In this document: positions 14,266-23,400 of the stretch, one piece after another
How the letters are laid out: the number at the start of each line of letters is the position of its first letter
Numbering within the stretch: the first letter of the stretch is position 1
Assembly: GCA_034429695.1 (NCBI GenBank)
Contig: DAOUGC010000057.1
Span: 1 to 31,514, forward strand
Source: DAOUGC01 sp034429695
GTDB lineage: Bacteria; Chloroflexota; Anaerolineae; Anaerolineales; Anaerolineaceae
Length of the DNA stretch: 31,514 nt
Reading direction: 5' to 3'
Notes under the pieces: model-generated
The model's database searches: none
Told to the model about the DNA's origin: nothing
Seen by the model: the letters and a program-made list of their open reading frames with translations, nothing else
Position numbers and translations under genes: made by a program

Positions 14266-17073
14266 ATGACGTTGAACTTGCTGGTGCAATCCATACCGCT
14301 GCTGATGGTCGGAATCGTTTCGATTTTGATCATGATCTGGTTATGGATTCGCCGCAGCATACCCGGCTCATTGCCGTTCATCCTGACTGCATTTGCTCAC
14401 GCAATGCTATGCGCCGGTTCTGTCCTGCTCATGTCCCCGTTCAGTATGCAGGTGGCGACAGCCGGGGCTGTGCTTGCTGCCACCGGCATGCTCATTTTGC
14501 CTGGCTCCGCACTGGCTTTTGCGATTGAATATATCCACCTGCGCCGGCGGCTCAACCTGCGCCAGTGGCTGCTGGTGATGGGTGAGGGGTTAATCGGCAT
14601 GCTGGTGCTCTATACCGACCCACTGCATCACCTGGTTAACCTGCGGGTGGTGCAACAAAGCGGCGCATGGAAAATGCTGTTTAATTTCCCGGCCATGCTG
14701 CATCTGGTGATGGCCTATGCAATTTTGCTGGGCACGGCGTTTCTGATCGTGCGCGGCTTTGCCGCATCACCCCGTTATCGTGCACAGTTGGCGGTGCTGC
14801 TGGTGGGTTTGCTCGTTCCGTGGGGGGCAAACCTGCTGGATCGGCTGGGGATTCTGCCGTTTGACGGCGTTGCTTTGACTCCCCTGGCGTTCATGGTTAC
14901 CCAGTTGGTGTTTGCCTGGGGGGTGATCAATTACAACCTGTTGAACGTCCCTCCGGTAACGCGCAGCAGCCTGATCGACTCGTTGACGGATGCGATCATC
15001 GTGCTGGATATGCATAACCGCATTATTGACGCCAACCCTGCTGCATTAAAAGTGGTGGGTTGCCTGCCTGACAAGCCCATTGGGCAATCGGTGGATGATG
15101 TTTTGCCGGGGCAATGTCGTTTTATCTTTGATAATATTGGCGAGACAGACCAGCGCGAACAGGAAATCACTCTGGGAGAAGGAGCTGATCAACGCATCCA
15201 CGACATGCGGGTTTTCCCACTGCTGGATTCCGCTGAAAGCGTGATTGGGCGGGTGCTGGCTCTGCGCGATATCACTCACATCCGTGCACTGCAGGAAGCC
15301 GTGCGCAGCAGCGAAGACAAGTACCGTAACCTGATTGAAAATGCGAGCGATGGCGTTTTGATCCTGCAGGACGGCTTTTTACGCTATCTAAACATGCAGT
15401 TGGCCGCCATGCTGGGGTACGATGTGGTTGACCTGGTGGAGACCCGGGCGCACGACCATTTCTTCCCCGAGTATCATGATGGATTGAACCTCCTTTACGG
15501 GCGGGTGATGGAGGGAAAATCGATCAGCAACTGGGCGGCTGAGATGATCAACCGCAATGGAAACTCCCTGGCAGTTGAACTCAATGCCAGTGTGATGGAG
15601 TATGAGGGCAGACCGGCGCTGCTTGCGTTTGTGCGCGACATCACCGACCGGCAACGGTTTGAGCGCGAGTTGGAAAACTCGCTTGCGTTGTTAAGATCCA
15701 CGCTGGAGTCATCCGCGGATGGTCTTCTGGTGCTTGATCTTAACCTGCGCGTGGTGACCTTTAATCACCGCCTGTTGCGCATGTGGAATCTGCCCGAAAA
15801 CTGGCAGGAGGCTGAGGAAGGTCCCCTGTCGGTGTTTCCAGTACGTGTACAGGACCCTTCGGCTTTTGATGGGTACAAGCGCGGAGTGGTCACCCAACCA
15901 TTGCGCGAGGCAACCAACCTGCTTAACATGCTGGACGGACGCGTTTTCGAATGGCACATCGCACCCCACCGCATTGGCGATCACATTGCCGGGCGGGTCT
16001 GGTCATTCCGTGACGTGACTGACCGGGTAAAGGCTGGCAAAGATTTGCAGGCAGCCAACGAGCGCCTGATGAGTACGGTGCAATCGCTGGAAAGTCACAA
16101 CCGCGAGATGACCCAGCTTTCTGAAATGAGCGACCTGCTTCATTCCTGCGCAACACCCGCCGAGGCGTACAGCGTGGTGGCCGAATTTTCACGGCGACTG
16201 TTTCCCGGACACACCGGCGCCCTGTATATCATTAACGATTCACGCAACCTGGTGGAATCTGTGGCGGTGTGGGGTCCCGAGGGGTTCAGACCGGCAGATT
16301 TTTCGCCTGACCTGTGCTGGGGGTTGCGCAGAGGGCGGGCGCACCGGGTGCAGGACTCGTCTGTGGATCTCAACTGCCATCATTTTGAAGAAAATGATAA
16401 GCCGCCGGAAAGTTACATCTGCATTCCCCTGATCGCCCAGAGTGAGACCATGGGAGTGTATCATCTGCGTTCGCTGGCATCACAGGTTGACGCCGGATGG
16501 GAACCACTGGCGAGCACCGTTTCTGATAACATCGCCATGTCGCTGGCCAACATTCGCCTGCGTGAAACGCTGCGCTTGCAATCCATCCGCGATCCATTAA
16601 CCGGGTTGTACAACCGGCGTTACATGGAAGAGGCTTTCGAGCTTGAATTGCGCCGCGCCACCCGTTATGACCGCCATCTCGGGTTGATTATGATGGACCT
16701 GGATAATTTCAAACAGTTCAATGACACATACGGCCACCGCGCTGGTGATCTGTTGCTGAAAGAACTGGGAAAATATCTGTTGAGCCACAAACGCGGCGAC
16801 GATATTGCCTGCCGTTATGGTGGCGAGGAGTTTTTGTTGATCCTGCCGGAAACTTCGCTGGAGAATACCATCGAACGGGCTGAACAACTGCGTGAAGAGA
16901 TCAGCCGTTTGACGGTGGATTTGCGCGGCAAACATTTGGGTTTCACCATCAGTGTGGGGGTGGCGGCTTACCCTGAGCATGGCATCAGCATGGAAACGTT
17001 GATCAACGCTGCCGATGAGGCGCTCTATCAGGCAAAACGACAGGGGCGCAATTGCGTTGTGGCCGCTGATTAA
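14266..17073 (+). CDS. Membrane PAS/GAF diguanylate cyclase (GGDEF)
   Basis: This 935-residue sensor makes the second messenger c-di-GMP from two GTP. Residues 1 to about 220 form a multi-helix membrane sensor resembling the 7TM histidine-kinase N-terminal module. Three PAS domains follow (about 235-345, 350-465 and 475-585, each ending in a RDIT/RDVT motif), then a GAF domain (about 615-760). The GGDEF domain (about 770-930) has DPLTGLYNRRY, the GGEEF active site at 852-856, and a product-inhibition I-site R843-x-x-D846 in the correct register. It should therefore be active and feedback-inhibited. The ATG at 14266 begins the first helix. An earlier in-frame ATG at 14173 lies upstream of the -10 box. 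No EAL domain is present. Confidence 0.93.
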   Translation: MTLNLLVQSIPLLMVGIVSILIMIWLWIRRSIPGSLPFILTAFAHAMLCAGSVLLMSPFSMQVATAGAVLAATGMLILPGSALAFAIEYIHLRRRLNLRQWLLVMGEGLIGMLVLYTDPLHHLVNLRVVQQSGAWKMLFNFPAMLHLVMAYAILLGTAFLIVRGFAASPRYRAQLAVLLVGLLVPWGANLLDRLGILPFDGVALTPLAFMVTQLVFAWGVINYNLLNVPPVTRSSLIDSLTDAIIVLDMHNRIIDANPAALKVVGCLPDKPIGQSVDDVLPGQCRFIFDNIGETDQREQEITLGEGADQRIHDMRVFPLLDSAESVIGRVLALRDITHIRALQEAVRSSEDKYRNLIENASDGVLILQDGFLRYLNMQLAAMLGYDVVDLVETRAHDHFFPEYHDGLNLLYGRVMEGKSISNWAAEMINRNGNSLAVELNASVMEYEGRPALLAFVRDITDRQRFERELENSLALLRSTLESSADGLLVLDLNLRVVTFNHRLLRMWNLPENWQEAEEGPLSVFPVRVQDPSAFDGYKRGVVTQPLREATNLLNMLDGRVFEWHIAPHRIGDHIAGRVWSFRDVTDRVKAGKDLQAANERLMSTVQSLESHNREMTQLSEMSDLLHSCATPAEAYSVVAEFSRRLFPGHTGALYIINDSRNLVESVAVWGPEGFRPADFSPDLCWGLRRGRAHRVQDSSVDLNCHHFEENDKPPESYICIPLIAQSETMGVYHLRSLASQVDAGWEPLASTVSDNIAMSLANIRLRETLRLQSIRDPLTGLYNRRYMEEAFELELRRATRYDRHLGLIMMDLDNFKQFNDTYGHRAGDLLLKELGKYLLSHKRGDDIACRYGGEEFLLILPETSLENTIERAEQLREEISRLTVDLRGKHLGFTISVGVAAYPEHGISMETLINAADEALYQAKRQGRNCVVAAD

Positions 17074-19001
17074 GCGGGAAAATACATGGAAGCCAGATAA
17101 CGGTCAGAAAACCCCGCATGCACGGTTAATTCAATATATTCCGAAGTCGCAGCCAGGCGTGCTGCGGTCTTGCGTTGTCTGGCTGAAACCAACATGCGGC
17201 GTGCGCCGACACCGGCGGCATTGCCCACTTGATGAAAGCGCTCCAGGGGGACATCCGGGAACATGCCAATGCGCACGGCTCCATACAGATCCAGATAGGT
17301 TCCAAACGCTCCGGCGATAAACCAGTCGCCGATTTCGAGTGCAGACAACCCGGCGGCTTCAAGCAAAATGTCAATTCCGGTGCGAATGGCTCCCTTGGCA
17401 AGCTGGATCTCATGCACGTCTGAGCGCGACAGGGTGATGGCCTGTCCGTGCCCGCTGATTTGCTCTGCAGCCAGTACAAACGCGTTTTTTATCAGTGCGG
17501 GGTGACCCTGGCGGGCGAAAGCTCCGCGCATGTCCAGCAGTCCGGCATCCAGCAATTGGGCAATGGCGTGCAAAATGCCCGTGCCGCACAACCCCACCGG
17601 TGAAACCCCACCCACGGTTTGCAATTCAATATCCCCATCCCTGGTCAGGCGCACCCGTTCGATGGCTCCCGCTGCTGCACGCATGCCAAATTGAATGTGC
17701 GCACCTTCAAAAGCCGGCCCACTGGCGGTGGAGCAGGTAAAAATGCGTCCGGCGTGCACCAGGCTGATCTCGGTATTGGTGCCGATATCCACCAACACGG
17801 CAGGAGACGCCGCCGCACCTGCCCCCAGTCGTTCTACAGCATTGGTGGCAAGCAGGGCGGCTACATGGTCGCCGCCGACATAACCGGCGATGTTGGCGGT
17901 CAGGTGCATGTGCGCACCAGGGGAGAGACGCAGACCCACGTCGGCAGCCGGCAGGTCCAGCGGCTGGGCCACCGCAGGCACGTACGGCGCGGCGCCCAGT
18001 TGTTCCACCGGCAAATGCAAAAAGAGATGATGCATGATGGTGTTGCCCACCAGCACCGCGTCAACGATCTCATCCCGTTGGATGCCCGCTTTTTGCGCCA
18101 GACCGTCAACCAATTGGTTGAGTTCTTCCACCAGCCGGGTTTGCAACTGCAACCGGTTTTCTTCGCATTGATTGGCAAAGGCAATCCGGCTGACCACGTC
18201 TTCGCCGTAGGCGATCTGCGGGTTCATGGCTGCCTGTTGCGCCATGACCGCACCGGTTTCGAGATTGACCAGGTAGGCCGCCAGCTTGGTCGAGCCGATA
18301 TCAACCGCCATGCCGTAAGGGGATGCGCCGTATGGAAGCACACCCGCCAGGTGGGGTTCATTTTGATCTGCGAAGAGCGCGATGCGGGCCTGCCAGTTTT
18401 GTGCGCGTAATCGTTGGCTGGCGTGGGCATACATTGCTGAACTGGCGTTCAGTTGGCTTGCCAAAGCAAGCGCTGCTGAACTGGCGTTCAGTTGGCTTGC
18501 CAACGTAAACGCTGCTGAACCGGGATTCCCATGGTCTGTGGTTGTTTCAATTGGATCCACACGGGAAAGCGCCTGTTGCAGGCGGGTCAGGTCGGCCCGC
18601 AGGTCATGATGATCCGGTGGGTCAAGCCTCACATCCACCCACCGTATGGGTGGGTCGAGCAGGGCTTCGCCCAGGTCATCGCCTTCAGTCTGCAGGCGCG
18701 AAGCCAGCAGAGCAGATTCGGGCGGCACGTCCACCAGCACGTCGGTGGTCTCAACCCGGCACTGGCACGCCAGGCGCAACCCGGCTGACAATTGGTCAGG
18801 GGTCAGTTCGTGCTGCTCGTCAGGAGTGGGAGAGGTCACCCTGCCGGAGAGCAGGCGGATGCGGCACATGCCGCAAATGCCCACCCCACCGCACACGGCG
18901 TTAAGGTCAACACCGGCGCGCTGGGCGGCTTCCAGCAGATCACTTCCGGGTTCGACCGTTACCCGGCGTCCGGAAGGCTGAAAGGTGACCGTGATCGGCA
19001 T
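17070..19001 (-). CDS. RACo-like ferredoxin/ASKHA protein (corrinoid-protein reductive activator)
   Basis: This 643-residue protein combines an N-terminal plant-type [2Fe-2S] ferredoxin domain (about 1-95) with a C-terminal ASKHA-fold domain (about 230-640), as in RACo. Such proteins use ATP to drive reduction of inactive Co(II) corrinoid proteins to Co(I). Cluster ligands are visible as C37-x5-C43-x2-C46, with the fourth at C79 or C81. ASKHA motifs include VDIGSTKLAAYLVN (from V234) and VDIGTNTEISL. An unusual 13-residue tandem repeat (about residues 164-190, LASQLNASSAA) sits in the linker. The ATG at 19001 has no clear ribosome-binding site and lies 9 bases after the methyltransferase stop, so coupling is likely. 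Its stop interlocks with that of the convergent cyclase gene. Confidence 0.9.
   Translation of the reverse strand: MPITVTFQPSGRRVTVEPGSDLLEAAQRAGVDLNAVCGGVGICGMCRIRLLSGRVTSPTPDEQHELTPDQLSAGLRLACQCRVETTDVLVDVPPESALLASRLQTEGDDLGEALLDPPIRWVDVRLDPPDHHDLRADLTRLQQALSRVDPIETTTDHGNPGSAAFTLASQLNASSAALALASQLNASSAMYAHASQRLRAQNWQARIALFADQNEPHLAGVLPYGASPYGMAVDIGSTKLAAYLVNLETGAVMAQQAAMNPQIAYGEDVVSRIAFANQCEENRLQLQTRLVEELNQLVDGLAQKAGIQRDEIVDAVLVGNTIMHHLFLHLPVEQLGAAPYVPAVAQPLDLPAADVGLRLSPGAHMHLTANIAGYVGGDHVAALLATNAVERLGAGAAASPAVLVDIGTNTEISLVHAGRIFTCSTASGPAFEGAHIQFGMRAAAGAIERVRLTRDGDIELQTVGGVSPVGLCGTGILHAIAQLLDAGLLDMRGAFARQGHPALIKNAFVLAAEQISGHGQAITLSRSDVHEIQLAKGAIRTGIDILLEAAGLSALEIGDWFIAGAFGTYLDLYGAVRIGMFPDVPLERFHQVGNAAGVGARRMLVSARQRKTAARLAATSEYIELTVHAGFSDRYLASMYFPA
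18433..18520. repeat. 39-bp in-frame tandem repeat with hairpins
   Basis: Two adjacent 39-base units (18433-18471 and 18472-18510) share almost the whole of GCTGAACTGGCGTTCAG followed by TTGGCTTGCCAA. A third partial unit (GCTGCTGAAC) begins at 18511. Each unit holds two small palindromes, CTGAA...TTCAG and TTGGC-TT-GCCAA. At 13 codons the repeat keeps the reading frame of the RACo-like gene. Confidence 0.9.
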
Positions 19002-19010
19002 GAAGAGGGG

Positions 19011-19925
19011 TTATCCGTTGGTACTGGCGGCTGCCAGAACGTCACGATGGGTGCGGATTGCATTGAGATGCTCCGGGCTGGTTCCGCAGCAACCACCCAC
19101 CACCAAAGCGCCGTTTTCCACCCATTCCACCACACCGGCGCCCATGCCCTCAGGGGACAGGTTGTATGTGGGGCGGCCTTCGGCGTCCATTTCGGGCAGG
19201 CCGGCATTGGGTTTGAACCAGATCGGCAGGTTGTGCCCTGCTTCGTTGAGCGCGGCTTTTAATTCGATCAAGGATTTCAGGTTTTCATCCAGGCTGCGCC
19301 CGCAATTGATCCCAAGCACATCCACACCAAGCGCGGGCAGTTCAGTGGCAAGCTGGCGTGGGCGCACACCCATCATGGTGCGTGTACCGCGGTCGAAGGA
19401 GAATGAGCACACCAGCGGCAGGTCGGTTACACTGCGTACTGCGCGTACAGCAATGGATGCCTCTGTCATGTCAAACTGGGTTTCAACCACCAGCAAATCC
19501 ACACCGGCTTCCACCAGCGTCTGCGCCTGCTGGCGGTAGTTTTCAGCGGCTTCGCTTTCGTCCAGCGGGCCAAGCGGCTTTAATAGATGCCCAAGCGGGC
19601 CAATGGAGCCTGCGATCAACGCACCGCTGCCATCGGCAGCCTGTTTTGCCAGCCCGACTGCCGTGCGGTTGACCTCAACCGCCCGTTCGGCCAGCCCGGA
19701 TTGGCCCAGACGCAGCAGCGTACCGCCGAAGGTGCAGGTGAGGATGATGTCGGAGCCGGCTGAGATGAAATCGCGGTGCAGTTGGAGGATCTCCTCCGGT
19801 CGTTCCAGTACCCACACTTCAGCCGCTGCCCCGGCGGGCAAGCCGCGCCTTTGCAGATTGGTTCCGGTTGCCCCGTCGCTCACCAGGACTCTGCCGTTTT
19901 TTAATCGTTCCAGAAACACCGCCAT
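19011..19925 (-). CDS. Homocysteine S-methyltransferase-domain protein
   Basis: This 304-residue zinc-dependent methyltransferase of the Pfam S-methyl_trans family has the fold found in MetH module 1, BHMT and MmuM. The N-terminus (VLVSDGATGTNLQRRG) and the zinc ligands C208 (GINCG) with C279 and C280 (GGCCGTSPEH) are all present. Family members move a methyl group to homocysteine or another thiol. A lone domain like this next to a RACo gene suggests methyl transfer to or from a corrinoid protein, but none is encoded here. The ATG at 19925 follows AGGAGC by 7 bases. A GTG or ATG further upstream would overlap the YciI-like gene. Confidence 0.9.
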   Translation of the reverse strand: MAVFLERLKNGRVLVSDGATGTNLQRRGLPAGAAAEVWVLERPEEILQLHRDFISAGSDIILTCTFGGTLLRLGQSGLAERAVEVNRTAVGLAKQAADGSGALIAGSIGPLGHLLKPLGPLDESEAAENYRQQAQTLVEAGVDLLVVETQFDMTEASIAVRAVRSVTDLPLVCSFSFDRGTRTMMGVRPRQLATELPALGVDVLGINCGRSLDENLKSLIELKAALNEAGHNLPIWFKPNAGLPEMDAEGRPTYNLSPEGMGAGVVEWVENGALVVGGCCGTSPEHLNAIRTHRDVLAAASTNG

Positions 19926-19935
19926 GTTCCAGCTC

Positions 19936-20250
19936 CTATTTTTCCATGCCATCCGGATGGGTCAGCCAGTCTTCCATGAACGCCTGACGCTTAACCGGGT
20001 TGAATGATGCAAACCGATATTCTGCCGCCCCGTTGAGGTGATAGGGGTCATTGGCAAAAAAGGCGCGCAGGTCTTCCTCGGAGGGGGCGCGGGCGATCAC
20101 CACCCCGCCGGTGCGGGTGGACAGCGGACCCGAGAGCAACAGCCAGCCTTTTTCGTAACCGGTCTGTAGAAAGGCGCGGTGGGCATCCACAATGCCAGCG
20201 ATGACTTCAGCGGGAGCAGTATAGGTGATTTCAACGAGAAAATGTTGCAT
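19936..20250 (-). CDS. YciI-like protein
   Basis: This 104-residue single-domain protein has the YciI (dimeric alpha/beta barrel) pattern: a first strand FLVEITY, a helix with DAHRAFL, GWLLLSGPL, a central IARAPSEEDLRAFFANDPY, and a terminal FASFNPVKRQ. The His and Asp of the presumed YciI active site are seen as H24 and in DPY. The reaction of most YciI-like proteins is unknown. The ATG at 20250 has GGGGA upstream, and the GTG/ATG options further upstream lack support. It is the first gene of the minus-strand operon with the methyltransferase (10-base gap) and RACo-like gene. Confidence 0.83.
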   Translation of the reverse strand: MQHFLVEITYTAPAEVIAGIVDAHRAFLQTGYEKGWLLLSGPLSTRTGGVVIARAPSEEDLRAFFANDPYHLNGAAEYRFASFNPVKRQAFMEDWLTHPDGMEK

Positions 20251-20271
20251 GGGTATTCCCCTGGTGAATGC

Positions 20272-20300
20272 AGAATAAACTTGAGATGAGTTTATCACAA
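20272..20300 (-). promoter_or_regulatory. Candidate sigma-70-type promoter for the YciI operon
   Basis: Read on the minus strand, TTGTGA (20300-20295), a 17-base spacer and TATTCT (20277-20272) resemble a -35/-10 pair. It lies about 20 bases upstream of the YciI-like ATG at 20250. It is the best-spaced promoter match I see in the window. Confidence 0.5.
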
Positions 20301-20387
20301 GATCATTGAAGTAAAATGCTATACTAGAATAACAGCCGGGTAATCCACCTTATATGGAAAGAAGCATGGTTGACGGCCCATTCCAGT

Positions 20388-20440
20388 AATTCGCCGCATG
20401 TAAGCCTGCATTGCGATCAATTTCGGCGAATTTCTTTTTT
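20388..20440 (+). terminator. Terminator-like hairpin in the leader of the HD-GYP gene
   Basis: AATTCGCCG (20388-20396) pairs with CGGCGAATT (20424-20432), and the sequence continues as TCTTTTTT to 20440. The loop is long (27 bases) and contains a small ATTG/CAAT stem. Its place only 14 bases before the HD-GYP start codon suggests a leader attenuator rather than an end of a gene, because no plus-strand gene precedes it here. Confidence 0.45.
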
Positions 20441-20454
20441 GAACTTGATGCGTT

Positions 20455-23400
20455 ATGAGAATCCTGGTCATTGAACCCATAGGCGGTGATATACAATCCC
20501 TGCAGGCTGTGTTTGCCCAAAACGGTCTGGATTTTTTGGTTTTACCTGGCCGCAGCACAGCGGAACAATCTGCGAAGGAAAACCCACTTCAACTGGATAC
20601 CTGCAGCAGCCTGGAAGAAGGGCTTGAATACCTGAAAAAGCCCTACGACGTGGTCATGGTGGATGCTGCATTAACCAAGGGGGAGATTGCCGGGGCGCTG
20701 GCGCAACTGCGCACTGCCAGTGATCAGACGCCGTTGGTGGTTTTAATGGGGGAAGAGAGCGAAGCCATACGCGCGGCAGCCAGAATGAACGGTGCGGAAA
20801 CTGCCGTGAGGGGCGACGGAGATGATCTTCAGCGCATATTGCGATTTGCCAGGGACCGGAACAGCCTGTTGAACCTGGGTGAAACGCTATCCGGCGTCGA
20901 CCTGTCGGATGCGGAGGAGCGCTATCGCGAGCTGGCCAACATGATCTCCGATTACTCCTATTCGGGGCGGATTGATGACAGCGGAAAATTAATCGTGGAT
21001 TTCGCCTCAGGCAGGTTTGACCAGATCACCGGATACACGGTCCGGGAATTGATGGAAGTGGGCAGTTGGAGCCATATTTGCCTGCCGGAGGACCACGAAA
21101 TCCTCAAACAGCACCGCGAAGATTTTTATCAGGGCAAGGCGGTGGTGAGCGAAATACGCATCATCAACCGCAGCGGACGTTTGCGCTGGTTGCGCCACTA
21201 TTCGCGTGCGTTGTTGAACGAAAGCGGAGTGCCTTATACCTTTTTTGCCGTCGGGCAGGATATCACCCAGCGCAAACGCGCCGAGATGCTGCAGTCGGTT
21301 TTGTTTGAAATCTCTGAAAACTCCGCAACGGTGGAATCGCTGGATCAGTTATATGTAAAAGTACATGCCGCCATTGACCGGTTGATCGATGCGCGTAATT
21401 TTTACATCGCTCTTTATAACGAAGAGAGCAATCTGATCGAATTCCCTTATTTTTGCGATGAAAATGATACCCAACCGGCGCCAATCACCATGGGTGACAG
21501 CCTGACCGGTTATGTGATTCGCACTGGAAAACCTCTATTGACGTTCCCCGAGGTTGCCCTTCAGCTTGTGAAGGACGGTCTGGTTGGGTCCCACGGCACG
21601 GCGGCTGTTGATTGGCTGGGCGTGCCCATGTTCACCGGTGATCAGGTGCTTGGCGCTCTGGTGGTGCAGACGTATGAGCCGGGGGTGCGCTATTCTGAGG
21701 ATGACCTGAACCTGATGAACTTTGTGGCTGAGCAGGTCTCGCGCGCCATTGAACGCAAACGCACCGAAAACGCGTTACGCGAAAACGAAGAGCGTTTCCG
21801 CTCGCTGGTGGAAAATCTTTCCATTGGCGTTCTTCGCAATACCCCCGGGGCTGAAGGGCATTTCCTGATGGCAAACCAGGCTTTTCTCTCGATGGTGGGT
21901 TATTCATCGTTTGAAGAGCTGCAAAAAGCAACCATGGCAGATCTGTATGTGCATCGAGAGCAGCGCAAGGAGTTTTCTGACCGGTTGATCCGTTCTGGGC
22001 GGCTGGTGGGAAATGAAACCCTGTTAAAACGCAGGGACGGAACCCATTTGTGGGGGGCGGTGTCCAGCCACGTTGTGCGTGACCCGGTCACCGGTGAAGC
22101 GCTGTACTTTGACACCACCTTTGAGGACATCACTGAACGCAAGCAACGCGAGATTGAACGGGATGCCATTGTGGCTCTTGCTTCGGCGATGCGCAATGTG
22201 CAGACCCGCGCCGACACCCTCAAGGTGATCCTGGATCACCTGATGCTCTTGATGAAAGCGGATGCGGCTGTGGCTCTCTCGCTTGATCCATCCAACCAGG
22301 AGATTGTGGTGGATAGGGTGGCGGGGAACGTACGCAATGTGGAGGGTTCCCGCCTGAGTGCGGATGAGTCCAGCATGGCAGTGCGCATGTTGATGGCCGG
22401 CATGCCATTTTTATCCAATGATCCCAAGTCGATCAATACGCTTCACCGCGGCAACTTGCTGGTTGGTTTCAGGTCGGTTGCCACTGTGCCGCTGGTGGTG
22501 CAGGGCATTGCCATTGGAATGCTTGGCGTGGGTTGCTCCAATGAGATTAATTCATCAGATTTTCGCATGATGTGCGCCATTGCTGACCTGGCAGCCAACT
22601 CCATTCACCGCACCACCCTGTTTGAAGAAACCCAGCGCCGTTTGCAACGACTGACCTCGCTGCGTGCCATCAATACTGCCATCTCGGCCAGCCTGGATCT
22701 GCGTGTCACGTTGAAAGTACTGGTGGATCAGATCACCACCCAGTTGCAGGCAGATGCTGCAGACGTTTTGCTGCTTAACCCATTCACCTTCCTGCTCGAA
22801 TATGCCGCAGGGCAGGGTTTCCATCAAAAACATCACGAGCGGGCGCGGGTGCGCCTTGGTCAAGGCATGGCAGGCATGGCAGCCATGGAACGCCGCACAG
22901 TGCAGTTGCCCGACCTGACCCGTGAGCCACCCGCGAGCAACCTGCCCGATTGGTTTTCAACCGAGGGTATTCAGGCTTACTTTGTGGTTCCCTTGATTGT
23001 GAAGGGTGAGATCAAAGGTGTGCTGGAAACCTTCCACCGCAAACCTCATCCATCTGACCCGGAATGGCTGGAGTTTCTTGAATCGGTTGCGGGGCAGGCG
23101 GCCATTGCAATTGATAATGCCGAGTTGCTGGAGAAATTGCAATTCTCCAATGACGAGTTGACCCTTGCCTATGACGCCACCATCGAAAGTTGGGCCAGTT
23201 CCCTTGACCGGCGCGATCACTCTGCTGATGGCCACAGCCGGCGTCTGGCTGAATTGTGCCTGCGTCTGGCGAACCGCATGGGCATCCCCGATCCCGAACT
23301 GGTCAATATGCGCAGGGGGGCGCTGCTGCATGATGTTGGCATGGTGACCATTCCGGATACGGTGCTCAACAAGCCGGGAGAATTGACCCCCGAGGAATGG

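Noticed and set aside
18635..18655. ACCCACC/GGTGGGT inverted repeat inside the RACo-like gene
   Set aside because: It lies in normal coding sequence (PPIRWVDV) and is explained by codon use. No repeat elsewhere was noticed.
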